The notes beneath the pieces are model-generated. The model did no database searches and had not been told where the DNA came from. It was given only the letters and a program-made list of their open reading frames with translations. From the NCBI GenBank assembly GCA_024636345.1, contig JAGXHG010000023.1, forward strand, positions 39,771-103,770: a DNA stretch of 64,000 nt, given 5' to 3'. This document shows positions 1 through 7,895 of the stretch, piece by piece (the stretch's first letter is position 1; each line of letters starts with the position of its first letter). A program made the translations under genes and the position numbers. This DNA comes from Desulfobulbaceae bacterium (GTDB lineage Bacteria; Desulfobacterota; Desulfobulbia; Desulfobulbales; Desulfocapsaceae).

Positions 1-82
1 CATGAATGATTATATAAGCAAACCAATCAAGCGTGAAATCGTCTTCAAGATCCTTGAAGAACGGCTCTACGGGAAAAATTGA
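1..82 (+). CDS. 3' end of a receiver-domain (response regulator or hybrid kinase) gene
   Basis: An open frame enters from the left edge and stops at TGA 80-82. Its last residues read MNDYISKPIKREIVF followed by about 11 more. The D-Y-I-S-K-P-I string is the usual end of a CheY-like receiver, where the Lys contacts the phosphoryl group, followed by the last amphipathic helix. The ATG at 2 is therefore an internal Met (commonly GMDDYxxKP), not a start. The protein probably ends with a C-terminal receiver, as in hybrid histidine kinases. Which protein it belongs to cannot be told from 26 residues. Confidence 0.75.
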   Translation, partial: MNDYISKPIKREIVFKILEERLYGKN

Positions 83-99
83 CACCATCACAGGCGGCC

Positions 100-1485
100 A
101 TGACCACTCACACCCAATGTAAACCGTCCCTGACCAGCCGTATAGTGACCTGGGCGGACCAGCCAAGCAGAGCGCCTAGCGGCCCGCAGCAGGCGTTCCA
201 CACCTTCGTCCGTGTGTTCCTGATTACGGCCAGTGAATTTCGCAAGAACGAACTTTCACTGCGCGCAAGCGCTCTCACCTACACCATCATCCTCTCGCTG
301 GTACCCATGCTGGCCATGAGCACAGCACTGGTCAAGGGCCTTGGAGGCGACAATCAGCTGCGGCAGGTTGTGTACGGCTACATCGACACCCTTGAACATA
401 ACCCAACCACCACCGTGCCCGCCCCCTCTCAGGTTGAGACAGAAGCTGGGGCAGAACCCGGCAGCACAGATGAAAGATCCGCGACTCTGACCATGCATCT
501 CCGTTCAGCAGCGGACAATATTTTCGACTATGTTGACAAGACCGACTTCACCACCCTGGGCTCCATCGGTGTCCTGATCATGCTGATCACGATCATCATG
601 GTGTTCGACACCATTGAACAGGCCATGAACACCATCTGGCAGGTGCCTTCCGGCCGCTCGACTCTGCGCAAGATCACCGATTATCTGGCCGTACTTGTCC
701 TCATGCCGGTTGCCATCAATATTGGCTTTGCGGCCACCACTGTTATCAAAAGTCCAACATTACTGGACAGAGTTGAACCGTTCCTGCCCCTGATCTGGCT
801 GCAGACCTCTTTTCTTTTCCTGCTGCCGATCCTCTTCATCACCCTTGCCTTGTCGATCAGTTACATGGTCTTTCCCAACACCAGGGTCCGCCCGCTCCCC
901 GCTTTTATCGGAGCGATATTTGCCGGTTCACTCTGGTTTGTCACCCAGAATATTTTTATCAGTCTGCAGATTGGGGTCTCCAGATACAACGCCATCTATG
1001 GTTCCTTTGCCACTTTTCCGCTGTTCCTGGTCTGGCTATACCTTGGCTGGATTTTCATTCTGACCGGCGCCCAGGTCGCCTTTACCTGCCAGACACATCA
1101 CAGCCATCAGCTGCTGCTGCCGGCGCCACCAACGCCTGCCAAACAACTGAGCGCGGCCTTTGACATTGTCCATCAGGTCTTTTCATTTTTTGACAGAGAG
1201 CAGACGCTTACCCCCGAAATGCTCCCTGCTCTCTGCCCAGGACATATACCTTCTCTCCTCGCCTCGACAATTGGCCAGCTGCTGGCAGCAGGCATCATCC
1301 ACATCCAAGACAAAAACCAATCCATCCTTCCAACCATACTAGCCGCAAAACTGAGTCAAGGCTCCATCGTCAAGGCCATTTTGGGCACAGATACTCCCGA
1401 CACCGAAGGGGGCCAACTCAGCCGACGCGCCATTGAGGCGGCCAGCCAGGCGCTTCCTTCTGAACTTTCAGAAAAATCAAAATAG
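100..1485 (+). CDS. YihY/BrkB-family inner membrane protein with C-terminal extension
   Basis: Integral membrane protein of the YihY (UPF0761, BrkB-like) family, once misnamed RNase BN; its molecular role is unknown. The N-terminal 300 residues carry the family pattern: a motif with LSLRASALTYT, several hydrophobic helices (near the start, residues 170-190, 205-225, 245-270, 285-300 and 315-335), a WQVPSGRS loop and the YGSFATFPLFLVWLY signature. The last ~110 residues are soluble and look like a winged-helix-type tail, which some family members have. ATG 100 is chosen. A TTG at 79 overlaps the TGA of the preceding gene (TTGA) and would add seven residues with translational coupling; neither start has a strong ribosome site. 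Confidence 0.85.
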   Translation: MTTHTQCKPSLTSRIVTWADQPSRAPSGPQQAFHTFVRVFLITASEFRKNELSLRASALTYTIILSLVPMLAMSTALVKGLGGDNQLRQVVYGYIDTLEHNPTTTVPAPSQVETEAGAEPGSTDERSATLTMHLRSAADNIFDYVDKTDFTTLGSIGVLIMLITIIMVFDTIEQAMNTIWQVPSGRSTLRKITDYLAVLVLMPVAINIGFAATTVIKSPTLLDRVEPFLPLIWLQTSFLFLLPILFITLALSISYMVFPNTRVRPLPAFIGAIFAGSLWFVTQNIFISLQIGVSRYNAIYGSFATFPLFLVWLYLGWIFILTGAQVAFTCQTHHSHQLLLPAPPTPAKQLSAAFDIVHQVFSFFDREQTLTPEMLPALCPGHIPSLLASTIGQLLAAGIIHIQDKNQSILPTILAAKLSQGSIVKAILGTDTPDTEGGQLSRRAIEAASQALPSELSEKSK

Positions 1486-1617
1486 GTAGTATCCATTCCG
1501 AAAGATATGTTATATAACTACAATAACGCTACAGATGAGCGGAGCTACAGGGACAAATCACCACGTTCCCGTGTCTTCTCATCTTCACGATCAACATTTA
1601 ACAAAAGGAAAAAACAG

Positions 1618-1857
1618 ATGAAAAAGATTTTTGTAACCGCCATTCTCGCCAGTTTGATGTTGTTCGGATGCAAGGGTGAAGAAGCCAAGCAAGCACCAGC
1701 GACAGAGTCCACAACCAAAACGATGGAGTCCTCCACCACCACGGCCCCCGTCGAGAACACGGGTGAGCAGGTCATGGAAAAAACAACTGAGACTCAGGTC
1801 ATGGAAAAAACAACCGAGACCCACGAAGTGCCGGCACCCGCTGAAACCGAAAAATAA
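1618..1857 (+). CDS. Small lipoprotein, copy A of a duplicated module
   Basis: 79-residue putative lipoprotein. The N-terminus MKKIFVTAILASLMLFGC is a classic signal peptide ending in a lipobox (L-F-G-C), so the mature protein should start with a lipidated Cys at residue 18. The rest is a low-complexity tail rich in Thr, Glu, Ala and Pro with a repeated MEKTTET unit, likely a flexible periplasmic stalk. A ribosome site (AAAGGA) lies before ATG 1618. It is paralogous to the lipoprotein at 2236-2550: the first ~20 codons, the leader sequence and the C-terminal TEKTT-TH-E-PAPA segment correspond. Function unknown. Confidence 0.75.
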   Translation: MKKIFVTAILASLMLFGCKGEEAKQAPATESTTKTMESSTTTAPVENTGEQVMEKTTETQVMEKTTETHEVPAPAETEK

Positions 1858-1926
1858 CTGGTCAGGTATCCCTTATTTCAAAACAAAAAAAGGGATGAAC
1901 CGACCAGTATCCATCAGGAATGACCC

Positions 1927-2169
1927 ATGACCAACAATGATGTTTTCCGCAGGATTCGTACGCGCTCGACATAGACGACGCAACAATCGTGGTGATATGC
2001 AGGCGAGCTGGGAAAATCATCAGTCACTGTTTTGCTGAAAAAGGAAGAGAAAGAAGGCTCCCTTGCATGCAGTGATTTGGTCATGGCTCATTTACTGATG
2101 GTCTCATTATCCGGGGAGTACAACGGGGAAGCGCGCAGCAAAGCCGACAACATTATCCAAATGATTTGA
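1927..2169 (+). pseudogene. Decayed DUF1456 (YehS-like) gene, copy A
   Basis: The sequence matches the first half of the intact DUF1456 gene at 2719-3222, including the ~28 bases before the ATG. Reading starts MTNNDVFRRIR, then one base is missing (AGG-ATT-CG against AGG-ATC-AGA) and a stop appears at TAG. In the shifted frame the homology resumes (LDIDDATIVVICR, then SSVTVLLKKEEKEGS). A second one-base loss near 2099 moves it to the frame reading DGLIIRG. The second DUF1456 repeat unit is missing. This is a pseudogene from a tandem duplication, not a short gene. Confidence 0.8.
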
Positions 2170-2235
2170 ATTTACCATGTTCCAACGTCATTTCATGTCC
2201 GATATCAACTCTTTTAACAACAGGAAGAAAAGTAC

Positions 2236-2550
2236 ATGAAAATGATTTGCGTAACCGCCATGCTCATGAGTTTGATGGTGTTCGGATGCAACAGCGAAGA
2301 GCCAAAGGAATCACCAGCAAAAGACACACCCAGCTCGGCTATCCAGGCCGCCGTAGACAAGGCCCATGAGGTTATTGACCAGATCGAAACCGCCCTCCAG
2401 TCCTTATCCGAGAAGGCAACTGAGATAAAAGATGCCGTCTGGAAGGCCGTAACCAACGTGGCGGCCACTATCCAGAACAAGAGTGACCAGGTCACCGAAA
2501 AAACAACTGATACTCACGAAGAGCCAGCGCCCGCTGATGCTCACAAATAA
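2236..2550 (+). CDS. Small lipoprotein, copy B of a duplicated module
   Basis: 104-residue putative lipoprotein with signal peptide and lipobox (V-F-G-C, Cys 18). It is a paralogue of the protein at 1618-1857. Residues ~35-85 form a long predicted amphipathic helix or coiled coil (AVDKAHEVIDQIETALQSL and on) that copy A lacks, and the tail again ends in a Thr/Glu/Pro/Ala segment. A ribosome site (AGGAAG) precedes ATG 2236. The helix recalls small envelope lipoproteins of the entericidin/apolipoprotein-like sort, but no family is assigned. Confidence 0.75.
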   Translation: MKMICVTAMLMSLMVFGCNSEEPKESPAKDTPSSAIQAAVDKAHEVIDQIETALQSLSEKATEIKDAVWKAVTNVAATIQNKSDQVTEKTTDTHEEPAPADAHK

Positions 2551-2718
2551 GCCGTCTTTCAAAAATAACCGTAATATTGGAATACCGTGATCTGCATAAG
2601 CCGTAACAAAATGGTCAAGAATCCAATGATTCTTTCATAACGGCTCCTAACATGTCAGACAGTTCTGATCTAAAAACAAAAAAATGGATAATCGACCAGG
2701 ATTCATCAGGAATAACCC

Positions 2719-3222
2719 ATGACCAATAATGATATTCTCCGCAGGATCAGATATGCACTTGACCTCCACGACACTACAATCGTTGAGATGTGCAAACTCG
2801 GAGGACACGAACTGGAAAAAACTGCAGTGACTGCCTTCCTGAAAAAGGAAGACGAGGAAGGCTACCTTGAGTGTAGTGATCCGACCATGAACGCTTTTCT
2901 CGATGGTCTTATTATTCATAAAAGAGGCCAGAAAGAAGACAAGGCCGATCAAGAACATAGCGCATCACCCATCACCAACAATATCATCCTGAAAAAGTTG
3001 CGTATCGCCCTGGAGCTGAAAGAAGATGCCCTGCTCGAGATCCTGGGGTTGGCCCATGCCTCTATCACCAAGGCCAAGCTGAGTGCCTTGTTCAGAAAGG
3101 AAGGCCATAAAAATTACAAGGAATGCGGCAATCAGTTCCTCAGAAGCTTCCTGAAAGGTCTCACCATTCGCTTCAGAGATCAAAAAGATGGTTCCCGTCC
3201 GGAGAAACAAGCCCATTCATGA
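2719..3222 (+). CDS. DUF1456 family protein (YehS-like)
   Basis: 167-residue cytoplasmic protein of the DUF1456/YehS family, function unknown. It consists of two homologous ~70-residue units. Unit 1 (residues 1-72) reads MTNNDILRRIRYALDL ... AFLKKEDEEGY ... FLDGLIIHKRG; unit 2 (about 88-160) reads ITNNIILKKLRIALEL ... ALFRKEGHKNY ... FLKGLTIRFRD. The conserved F-x-K-E-x-x-x-x-Y motif occurs in both. The stop overlaps the start of the next gene (ATGA at 3219-3222), so it is probably translated together with the RluA-type enzyme. A decayed paralogue lies at 1927-2169. Confidence 0.9.
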   Translation: MTNNDILRRIRYALDLHDTTIVEMCKLGGHELEKTAVTAFLKKEDEEGYLECSDPTMNAFLDGLIIHKRGQKEDKADQEHSASPITNNIILKKLRIALELKEDALLEILGLAHASITKAKLSALFRKEGHKNYKECGNQFLRSFLKGLTIRFRDQKDGSRPEKQAHS

Positions 3223-4103
3223 AAAAAATCCTGACCAAAGATGAAGCAGACTTGCTGACCCTTCTCACTAATTCCGGCTACTCCAAGACAAAGGCTAAAC
3301 AACTGGTTAAACATGGAGCCGTCGCCGTAGGCGATAAAGAGGCGACACGAGCTGACCAGCTTCTTTCGGCAGGAGAACTGGTCTGCGTTCGTTCTGAACA
3401 GGAGATGCGCGAGCAGGCCAAGACCTGCCCGGGGCTTTCGATAATCTACGAAGACGAGGCCATCATTGTCATCGACAAACCGGCGGGACTATTGACCATT
3501 GCCACTGAAAAAGAAAAAAGAAAAACCGCTTATTACCTGCTCAGTACTTATCTCAAGGAGCGGTCAAAATCAACGAAATCTCGGATCTTCATCGTCCACC
3601 GACTGGACCAGGGGACATCCGGCCTGCTGGTTTTTGCCAAAAATGAAGTGGTAAAAAAGATTCTTCAGGATGGATGGGAGCACGCTGACAAGCGGTATAC
3701 CGCTATTGTTGAAGGGGTTCCCAGAGAAAAAGAGGGACAGATTGCAAGCACACTCTCCGAATCAAAGGCCCTGCGAGTCTATACCGTCAGAGACAAGAGC
3801 GAGGAAGGAAAAGAGGCCAGGACCAATTACAAGGTGATCAAAGAAAGTGACGCCTACGCCCTGCTCGATATCACCCTGCTCACCGGACGCAAAAACCAGA
3901 TCCGCGTCCACATGGCTGACCATGGCACCCCCATCGCCGGGGACAAAAAATATGGCGCCAAGACCAATCCACTGCGCCGGATGGCCCTGCACGCTTATCA
4001 CCTCTCCTTCAACCATCCGACTATCCCCGAGAAACGGATGGAATTTGAGATCCCGACCCCAGGGAAATTTCACATGCTTTTTTCCAAAAAGAAGGAAAAA
4101 TAA
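3219..4103 (+). CDS. RluA-family RNA pseudouridine synthase
   Basis: 294-residue pseudouridine synthase of the RluA/RluD group, which isomerises specific uridines in rRNA or tRNA. The N-terminal ~70 residues form an S4-like RNA-binding domain (SKTKAKQLVKHGAVAV). The catalytic domain holds the hallmark HRLDQGTSGLLVFAK, whose Asp is the conserved nucleophile, and the later motif LLTGRKNQIRVHMADHGTPI. The start is ATG 3219, overlapping the preceding stop by 4 bases; an upstream in-frame extension from 3123 would overlap the DUF1456 gene heavily and is rejected. Which uridine it modifies cannot be read from sequence. Confidence 0.93.
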   Translation: MKKILTKDEADLLTLLTNSGYSKTKAKQLVKHGAVAVGDKEATRADQLLSAGELVCVRSEQEMREQAKTCPGLSIIYEDEAIIVIDKPAGLLTIATEKEKRKTAYYLLSTYLKERSKSTKSRIFIVHRLDQGTSGLLVFAKNEVVKKILQDGWEHADKRYTAIVEGVPREKEGQIASTLSESKALRVYTVRDKSEEGKEARTNYKVIKESDAYALLDITLLTGRKNQIRVHMADHGTPIAGDKKYGAKTNPLRRMALHAYHLSFNHPTIPEKRMEFEIPTPGKFHMLFSKKKEK

Positions 4104-4293
4104 AACGTAATCATTTCGAAAAAATAATTACTCTCCATGAAATTTTTCCTGCATGGTCACAGAGAGAATATTTTCTGCCCGCAGGCCATAAATGGCCAAG
4201 TGCCGCACGGACGCCATGGACGGCGTAAAAACAACCTTTTCAGTGCCTCTGCGCGACACCAGAAGTCACTCCGCCAACAACTTTCTTCTCCCT

Positions 4294-5307
4294 TTATCGC
4301 CAGACTCCGGCAATCTGTTCTCCACATTGCGGACAGCAACCACCCTCAATCCTGTTTTCCTGGATTGTGAACCCCAATCGACTGATCATCCGGGCCTGAC
4401 AGGACGGACACGAAGTATTTTCTCCTCCTGAACCAGGGACATTCCCCTCATAAACAAAATTAAGTCCGGCCGCCAGTCCGATTTCCCTGGCCTTCTGCAG
4501 TGACTGCACAGACGTGGCTGGTCTATTCGTCAACTTATATGTGGGATAAAAAGCGGTCACATGCCAGGGAATGGAGGGGTCAAGAGAAGCTATAAACTCG
4601 GCGATCTCCATCAGCTCTGCATCGCTGTCATTGAGTCCAGGAATGAGCAGGGTGGTAATTTCCACCCACACCCCTAACTCATGCATAAGCCGCACCGTAT
4701 CGAGCACCGGCTGCAGATGAGCGCCACATATCTTTCGGTAAAAGTCATCGGTGAAGGCCTTGAGATCAATATTAATGGCATCCAAAACCGGTGCCAGTTT
4801 CCGGGTTGTTGCACCCGTCATATACCCATTAGAGACAAAGATATTCTTCAACCCCTGCTCCCGGGCCATTACAGAGCAATCATAGGCAAATTCAAAAAAA
4901 ATCGTCGGCTCCACATAGGTATAGCTGATCGATTGACAACCACTGCGCACGGCTTCATCCACCACATATGCAGGTGATCGCAGGATTCCAGGGGGTGCAC
5001 CCGCAGTAAAGGCACCGGGCTGGGAGATAGAAAAATTCTGGCAATGACGGCAGCGAAAATTACAGCCAACAGTGGAAATGGAATAGGACTGGCTTCCAGG
5101 CAAAAAATGATAGAGAGGTTTTTTTTCCACCGGATCCACATGTTCGGCCACCAAATGCCCATAAACGAGACTGAAAAGAGCCCCTTTTCTGTTCTCACGT
5201 ACCCCACAGATACCCCGATGTCCATCCTTGATTCGGCAGTGATGGGCGCAGAGCTCACAGATCACCTCACCATCATTGCCCTGGTGGTACAATTGCGCCT
5301 CATGCAT
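4294..5307 (-). CDS. amrS: AmmeMemoRadiSam system radical SAM enzyme
   Basis: 337-residue radical SAM protein of the AmrS family. The 4Fe-4S motif is C82-x3-C86-x2-C89 in VGCNFRCRHCQN. The N-terminus has an extra Cys cluster (C17, C20, C24, C34) typical of this family, and a CPSC...CPQC pair sits near the C-terminus, probably a zinc ribbon. The family is named for its frequent pairing with AMMECR1 and MEMO domain proteins, neither of which is in this window; the reaction is not established. It overlaps the upstream transferase gene by 8 bases, so the two are probably one transcript. Confidence 0.93.
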   Translation of the reverse strand: MHEAQLYHQGNDGEVICELCAHHCRIKDGHRGICGVRENRKGALFSLVYGHLVAEHVDPVEKKPLYHFLPGSQSYSISTVGCNFRCRHCQNFSISQPGAFTAGAPPGILRSPAYVVDEAVRSGCQSISYTYVEPTIFFEFAYDCSVMAREQGLKNIFVSNGYMTGATTRKLAPVLDAINIDLKAFTDDFYRKICGAHLQPVLDTVRLMHELGVWVEITTLLIPGLNDSDAELMEIAEFIASLDPSIPWHVTAFYPTYKLTNRPATSVQSLQKAREIGLAAGLNFVYEGNVPGSGGENTSCPSCQARMISRLGFTIQENRIEGGCCPQCGEQIAGVWR

Positions 5308-6091
5308 CAGAAGACCCTCCCGATTTGTTCTTATCCTTTAACACCTGTTTCCACCTCCTATCAAGATAGAGATAGTGGGGAGTAAAACGGCTTTTATAAT
5401 TCATGGCCGCCACTGACTGAATATAGTAACCAAGATACAGATAATGAATCTCTTGTTTGAGGCAAAGCTCCGTCATAGTCAGGATATTAAAGGTACCCAG
5501 GCTCCGGTCAGCCTCATCAGGATCAAAATAAAAATAGACAGCATTCATCCAATTTTCACCGACATCAACAATGGCACAGCCGACAAGCCTTCCATCCAAC
5601 CGGTAACGAATCTCCATACATGAAACAATTGAGGTTAGAAAAAAACCGGAATAATAACCCTCGGACTGATTGTTTTTGTGAGGGTAACGACCCGACAGAA
5701 ATTTCTGACACAAAGCCAGACTTTCCGGACTGAGCTGCACCGGCCCGAATTCAATATCCAAATCCTGGTTCTTTTTCATCACCCGGCGCTGATTCCGATT
5801 GAGCCGCAGCTCCTGCGGATGCAGACGGATGGGAACACAGGCGGAACACCCGTCACAGCGCATAGCATAAAGACAATTTCCATTCCGGCGATAGCCGGAT
5901 GCCAGAAACAGCTCCATAATCCGCTCGGGGACAGGAGCAAACAAGGCCTGATAAAAAATCGCAATATAGGGCAGATGATACGGACACTCCACTGCCATTG
6001 AGACAAAATAGTCATCAAGACGGGGTTGCAGCTCCGCAAATTCCAAAGCGCATTGTTGATCATATTGAGTCATAATAAAATCGAAGGCCAT
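5300..6091 (-). CDS. Arginyl/aspartate-glutamate leucyl-tRNA-protein transferase (Ate/Bpt)
   Basis: 263-residue aminoacyl-tRNA-protein transferase of the Ate1/Bpt family, which adds an amino acid to the N-terminus of proteins as a degradation signal (N-degron pathway). Family marks: PYHLPYIAIFYQALFAP near residues 38-55, the Cys-rich YAMRCDGCSACVPIR segment (residues 76-92), the LNRNQRRVMKKN motif and LYLGYYI near residue 218. The length fits bacterial Bpt. Whether the donor is Leu- or Arg-tRNA is not decided here. It lies directly upstream of and overlaps amrS. Confidence 0.9.
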   Translation of the reverse strand: MAFDFIMTQYDQQCALEFAELQPRLDDYFVSMAVECPYHLPYIAIFYQALFAPVPERIMELFLASGYRRNGNCLYAMRCDGCSACVPIRLHPQELRLNRNQRRVMKKNQDLDIEFGPVQLSPESLALCQKFLSGRYPHKNNQSEGYYSGFFLTSIVSCMEIRYRLDGRLVGCAIVDVGENWMNAVYFYFDPDEADRSLGTFNILTMTELCLKQEIHYLYLGYYIQSVAAMNYKSRFTPHYLYLDRRWKQVLKDKNKSGGSSDA

Positions 6092-6102
6092 TAAGACCTT
6101 TC

Positions 6103-6267
6103 CTATACCAGCCCTTGTTCCATCATGGCGCGAGCCACCTTGATAAATCCGGAAATATTGGCCCCGGCGACATAATTTTCAGGCACTCCATACTCATAGC
6201 CAGTATCAAGACAGCTCTGGTGAACCCGACTCATTATCTCATCTACAGATGACATCCATACGTTCAT
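6103..6267 (-). pseudogene. C-terminal relic of NADP-type glutamate dehydrogenase
   Basis: A 54-codon frame reads MNVWMSSVDEIMSRVH ... NYVAGANISGFIKVARAM followed by a short end. GANI-GF-KVA-AM near the very C-terminus is the signature of hexameric NADP-glutamate dehydrogenase (GdhA), which is about 450 residues long. Only about an eighth remains: the dinucleotide-binding and substrate domains are absent and no homologous coding sequence is visible further upstream. A GAGGGGG stretch lies before the ATG, so a short peptide could be made, but a deletion relic is the simplest reading. Confidence 0.75.
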
Positions 6268-6710
6268 GCTTTACTCCCCCTCTGAGCGTCGATTTTGAAT
6301 ACCCTCTGATAAGATATTGTATATTTATTTTTAAAAAAAAGGAATGTTTCTTGAGTCTCCTGCAAAATTCAGGTACGCGAGTGCACGAAAATCCATGGGG
6401 AGAAGCATGGAGCTCTCCCCTTTAAAAAATGAGTCAGGGGGAATTTGGACGTATTGACACTATGCACATAAAACACTCTGCTCTATCTTTTTTATTGGAC
6501 AGAAAGCGCATCCATTTCATATGATTAAAAAAAGGACTAAATCATCTTCTATTCAACTAGAGCAAGTCACCAATGGGCATAGATACACATGCAGACAGTT
6601 TCCCCTTCTGCCGTGCACGCCTTTCCCAAGCCCTGTCCTTCTAGGTACCATCGCACCATTCTTTCGAGATCAGGTGGCAATCCTGCAGAAAAAGCAGCTC
6701 AAGGAACACA
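6268..6710 (+). other. Gene-free spacer
   Basis: No convincing gene was found in these 443 bases. A 70-codon frame starting at 6521 has no recognisable features. A 7-bp hairpin (GGGGAGA ... TCTCCCC) sits near 6399-6422. A weak sigma70-like pair, TTGGAC with TATGAT 19 bases later (6495-6525), could serve the signalling genes starting at 6711, but the spacing is poor. Confidence 0.4.
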
Positions 6711-7880
6711 ATGATATCATCTATAGATACTAACAAAGCAAGACCCCCGGAGAATTTCAGCATGTCCGAGGAGAGCTGGAGTAATACCTTTGACGCTATA
6801 ACTGATCTGGTTTCCGTGCTCGATAGGGATTTTCGCATAGTGAGGGTCAATAAGGCTTTGGCAAGATTCCTTCACAAAAATCCGAAGGAGTTGATCGGAC
6901 AACACTGCTATGAGGTGATGCATGGCAGGACCTCATACTGGGACGGCTGTCCCCATAACCAGATGATGAAGGAGAAAAAAGCCACAACCCTGGTTGTGGA
7001 TGATCCCCATATCGGCATTCCCCTACTTATTACCGCATCCCCTATCTTCAATTCAAAAGGGGATCTGGTGGGGTCGGTGCATGTTGCCAAAGATATTTCC
7101 ACCGTCAGGAAAATAGAGGATGACCTGGCAATACGCAATCAGCAGCTGGAAGCGCTGAACAAGTTGACCGGTCAGGCCATCAAAAGCCAGAGCCTGAAAG
7201 AGGTGGTACAGGTCGCCTTGGACGGCGTCATGGGGGCCTGTTCTCCCGATCTTGCCCTTTACTATACGATAGCAGATGACTGGCTGATTCTGCAGGGCGC
7301 CGTTCCTGCCGAAGAACAACACATCAATGAAAAGAAGAAGGTGGGTACATGTCTTTGCGGCCTTGCCGCCGAGCATGGTTTGTCTGTTTTCTCCGAGGAT
7401 ATTCATTGCGATGACCGCTGCACTCTCAATGAATGCAAGGACGCCGGTGTACATTCTTTTGCTGCCCTGCCTATTATGCACAACAATGTTGTCATTGGTG
7501 TCCTTGGCATCGCGTCGAAGACCGAAAAAAGATATTCGGATGAAAGGAAGTTCCTTGAAACATTAGCGGCGACAATCGGCATTGTGTCACAAAACGCCAT
7601 GATGATCGAGAAAATGAAAAACGAGTCGGAATTGCTCGAGCAGAAAGTGGCCGAGCGGACTACGGAGCTTACGGAGAAAGCCAAGGACTTGAGCCGTTCC
7701 CAGCAGGACCTTCAGTATTTGCTGGCGGATGTGAGTGAAGCGAAGAAGGAGCTTGAAGCCAAGATTGTTGAAATCGAACGGATGAACCGAATTTTTGTCC
7801 ATCGTGAACTCCGTATGGTGGAACTGAAGGAAAAAATCATGGAGCTGGAGCAGAGCCGGCAAGATTCTGCCGACAACTGA
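6711..7880 (+). CDS. PAS-GAF sensor protein without a kinase domain
   Basis: 389-residue cytoplasmic sensor. Domain order: PAS (about 22-135), linker helix, GAF (about 155-305, with CLCGLAAEHGLSVF and FAALPIMHNNVVIGVLGI), then a long coiled coil (about 310-385). The coiled coil has the EQKVAERTTEL pattern that normally leads into a kinase, but the protein ends there and there is no H-box or ATPase. The PAS domain carries Cys residues in IGQHCYEVMHG and DGCPHN, and the GAF has CxC plus CDDRCTLNEC, so metal or redox sensing is possible but unproven. AAGGA precedes ATG 6711. It sits 15 bases before the kinase gene at 7896 and may feed it signals. Confidence 0.85.
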   Translation: MISSIDTNKARPPENFSMSEESWSNTFDAITDLVSVLDRDFRIVRVNKALARFLHKNPKELIGQHCYEVMHGRTSYWDGCPHNQMMKEKKATTLVVDDPHIGIPLLITASPIFNSKGDLVGSVHVAKDISTVRKIEDDLAIRNQQLEALNKLTGQAIKSQSLKEVVQVALDGVMGACSPDLALYYTIADDWLILQGAVPAEEQHINEKKKVGTCLCGLAAEHGLSVFSEDIHCDDRCTLNECKDAGVHSFAALPIMHNNVVIGVLGIASKTEKRYSDERKFLETLAATIGIVSQNAMMIEKMKNESELLEQKVAERTTELTEKAKDLSRSQQDLQYLLADVSEAKKELEAKIVEIERMNRIFVHRELRMVELKEKIMELEQSRQDSADN

Positions 7881-7895
7881 CCCGGAGCGGCGATC

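Noticed and set aside
6521..6733. 70-codon frame before the PAS-GAF gene
   Set aside because: It overlaps the start and ribosome site of the clear gene at 6711 and has no protein-like features.
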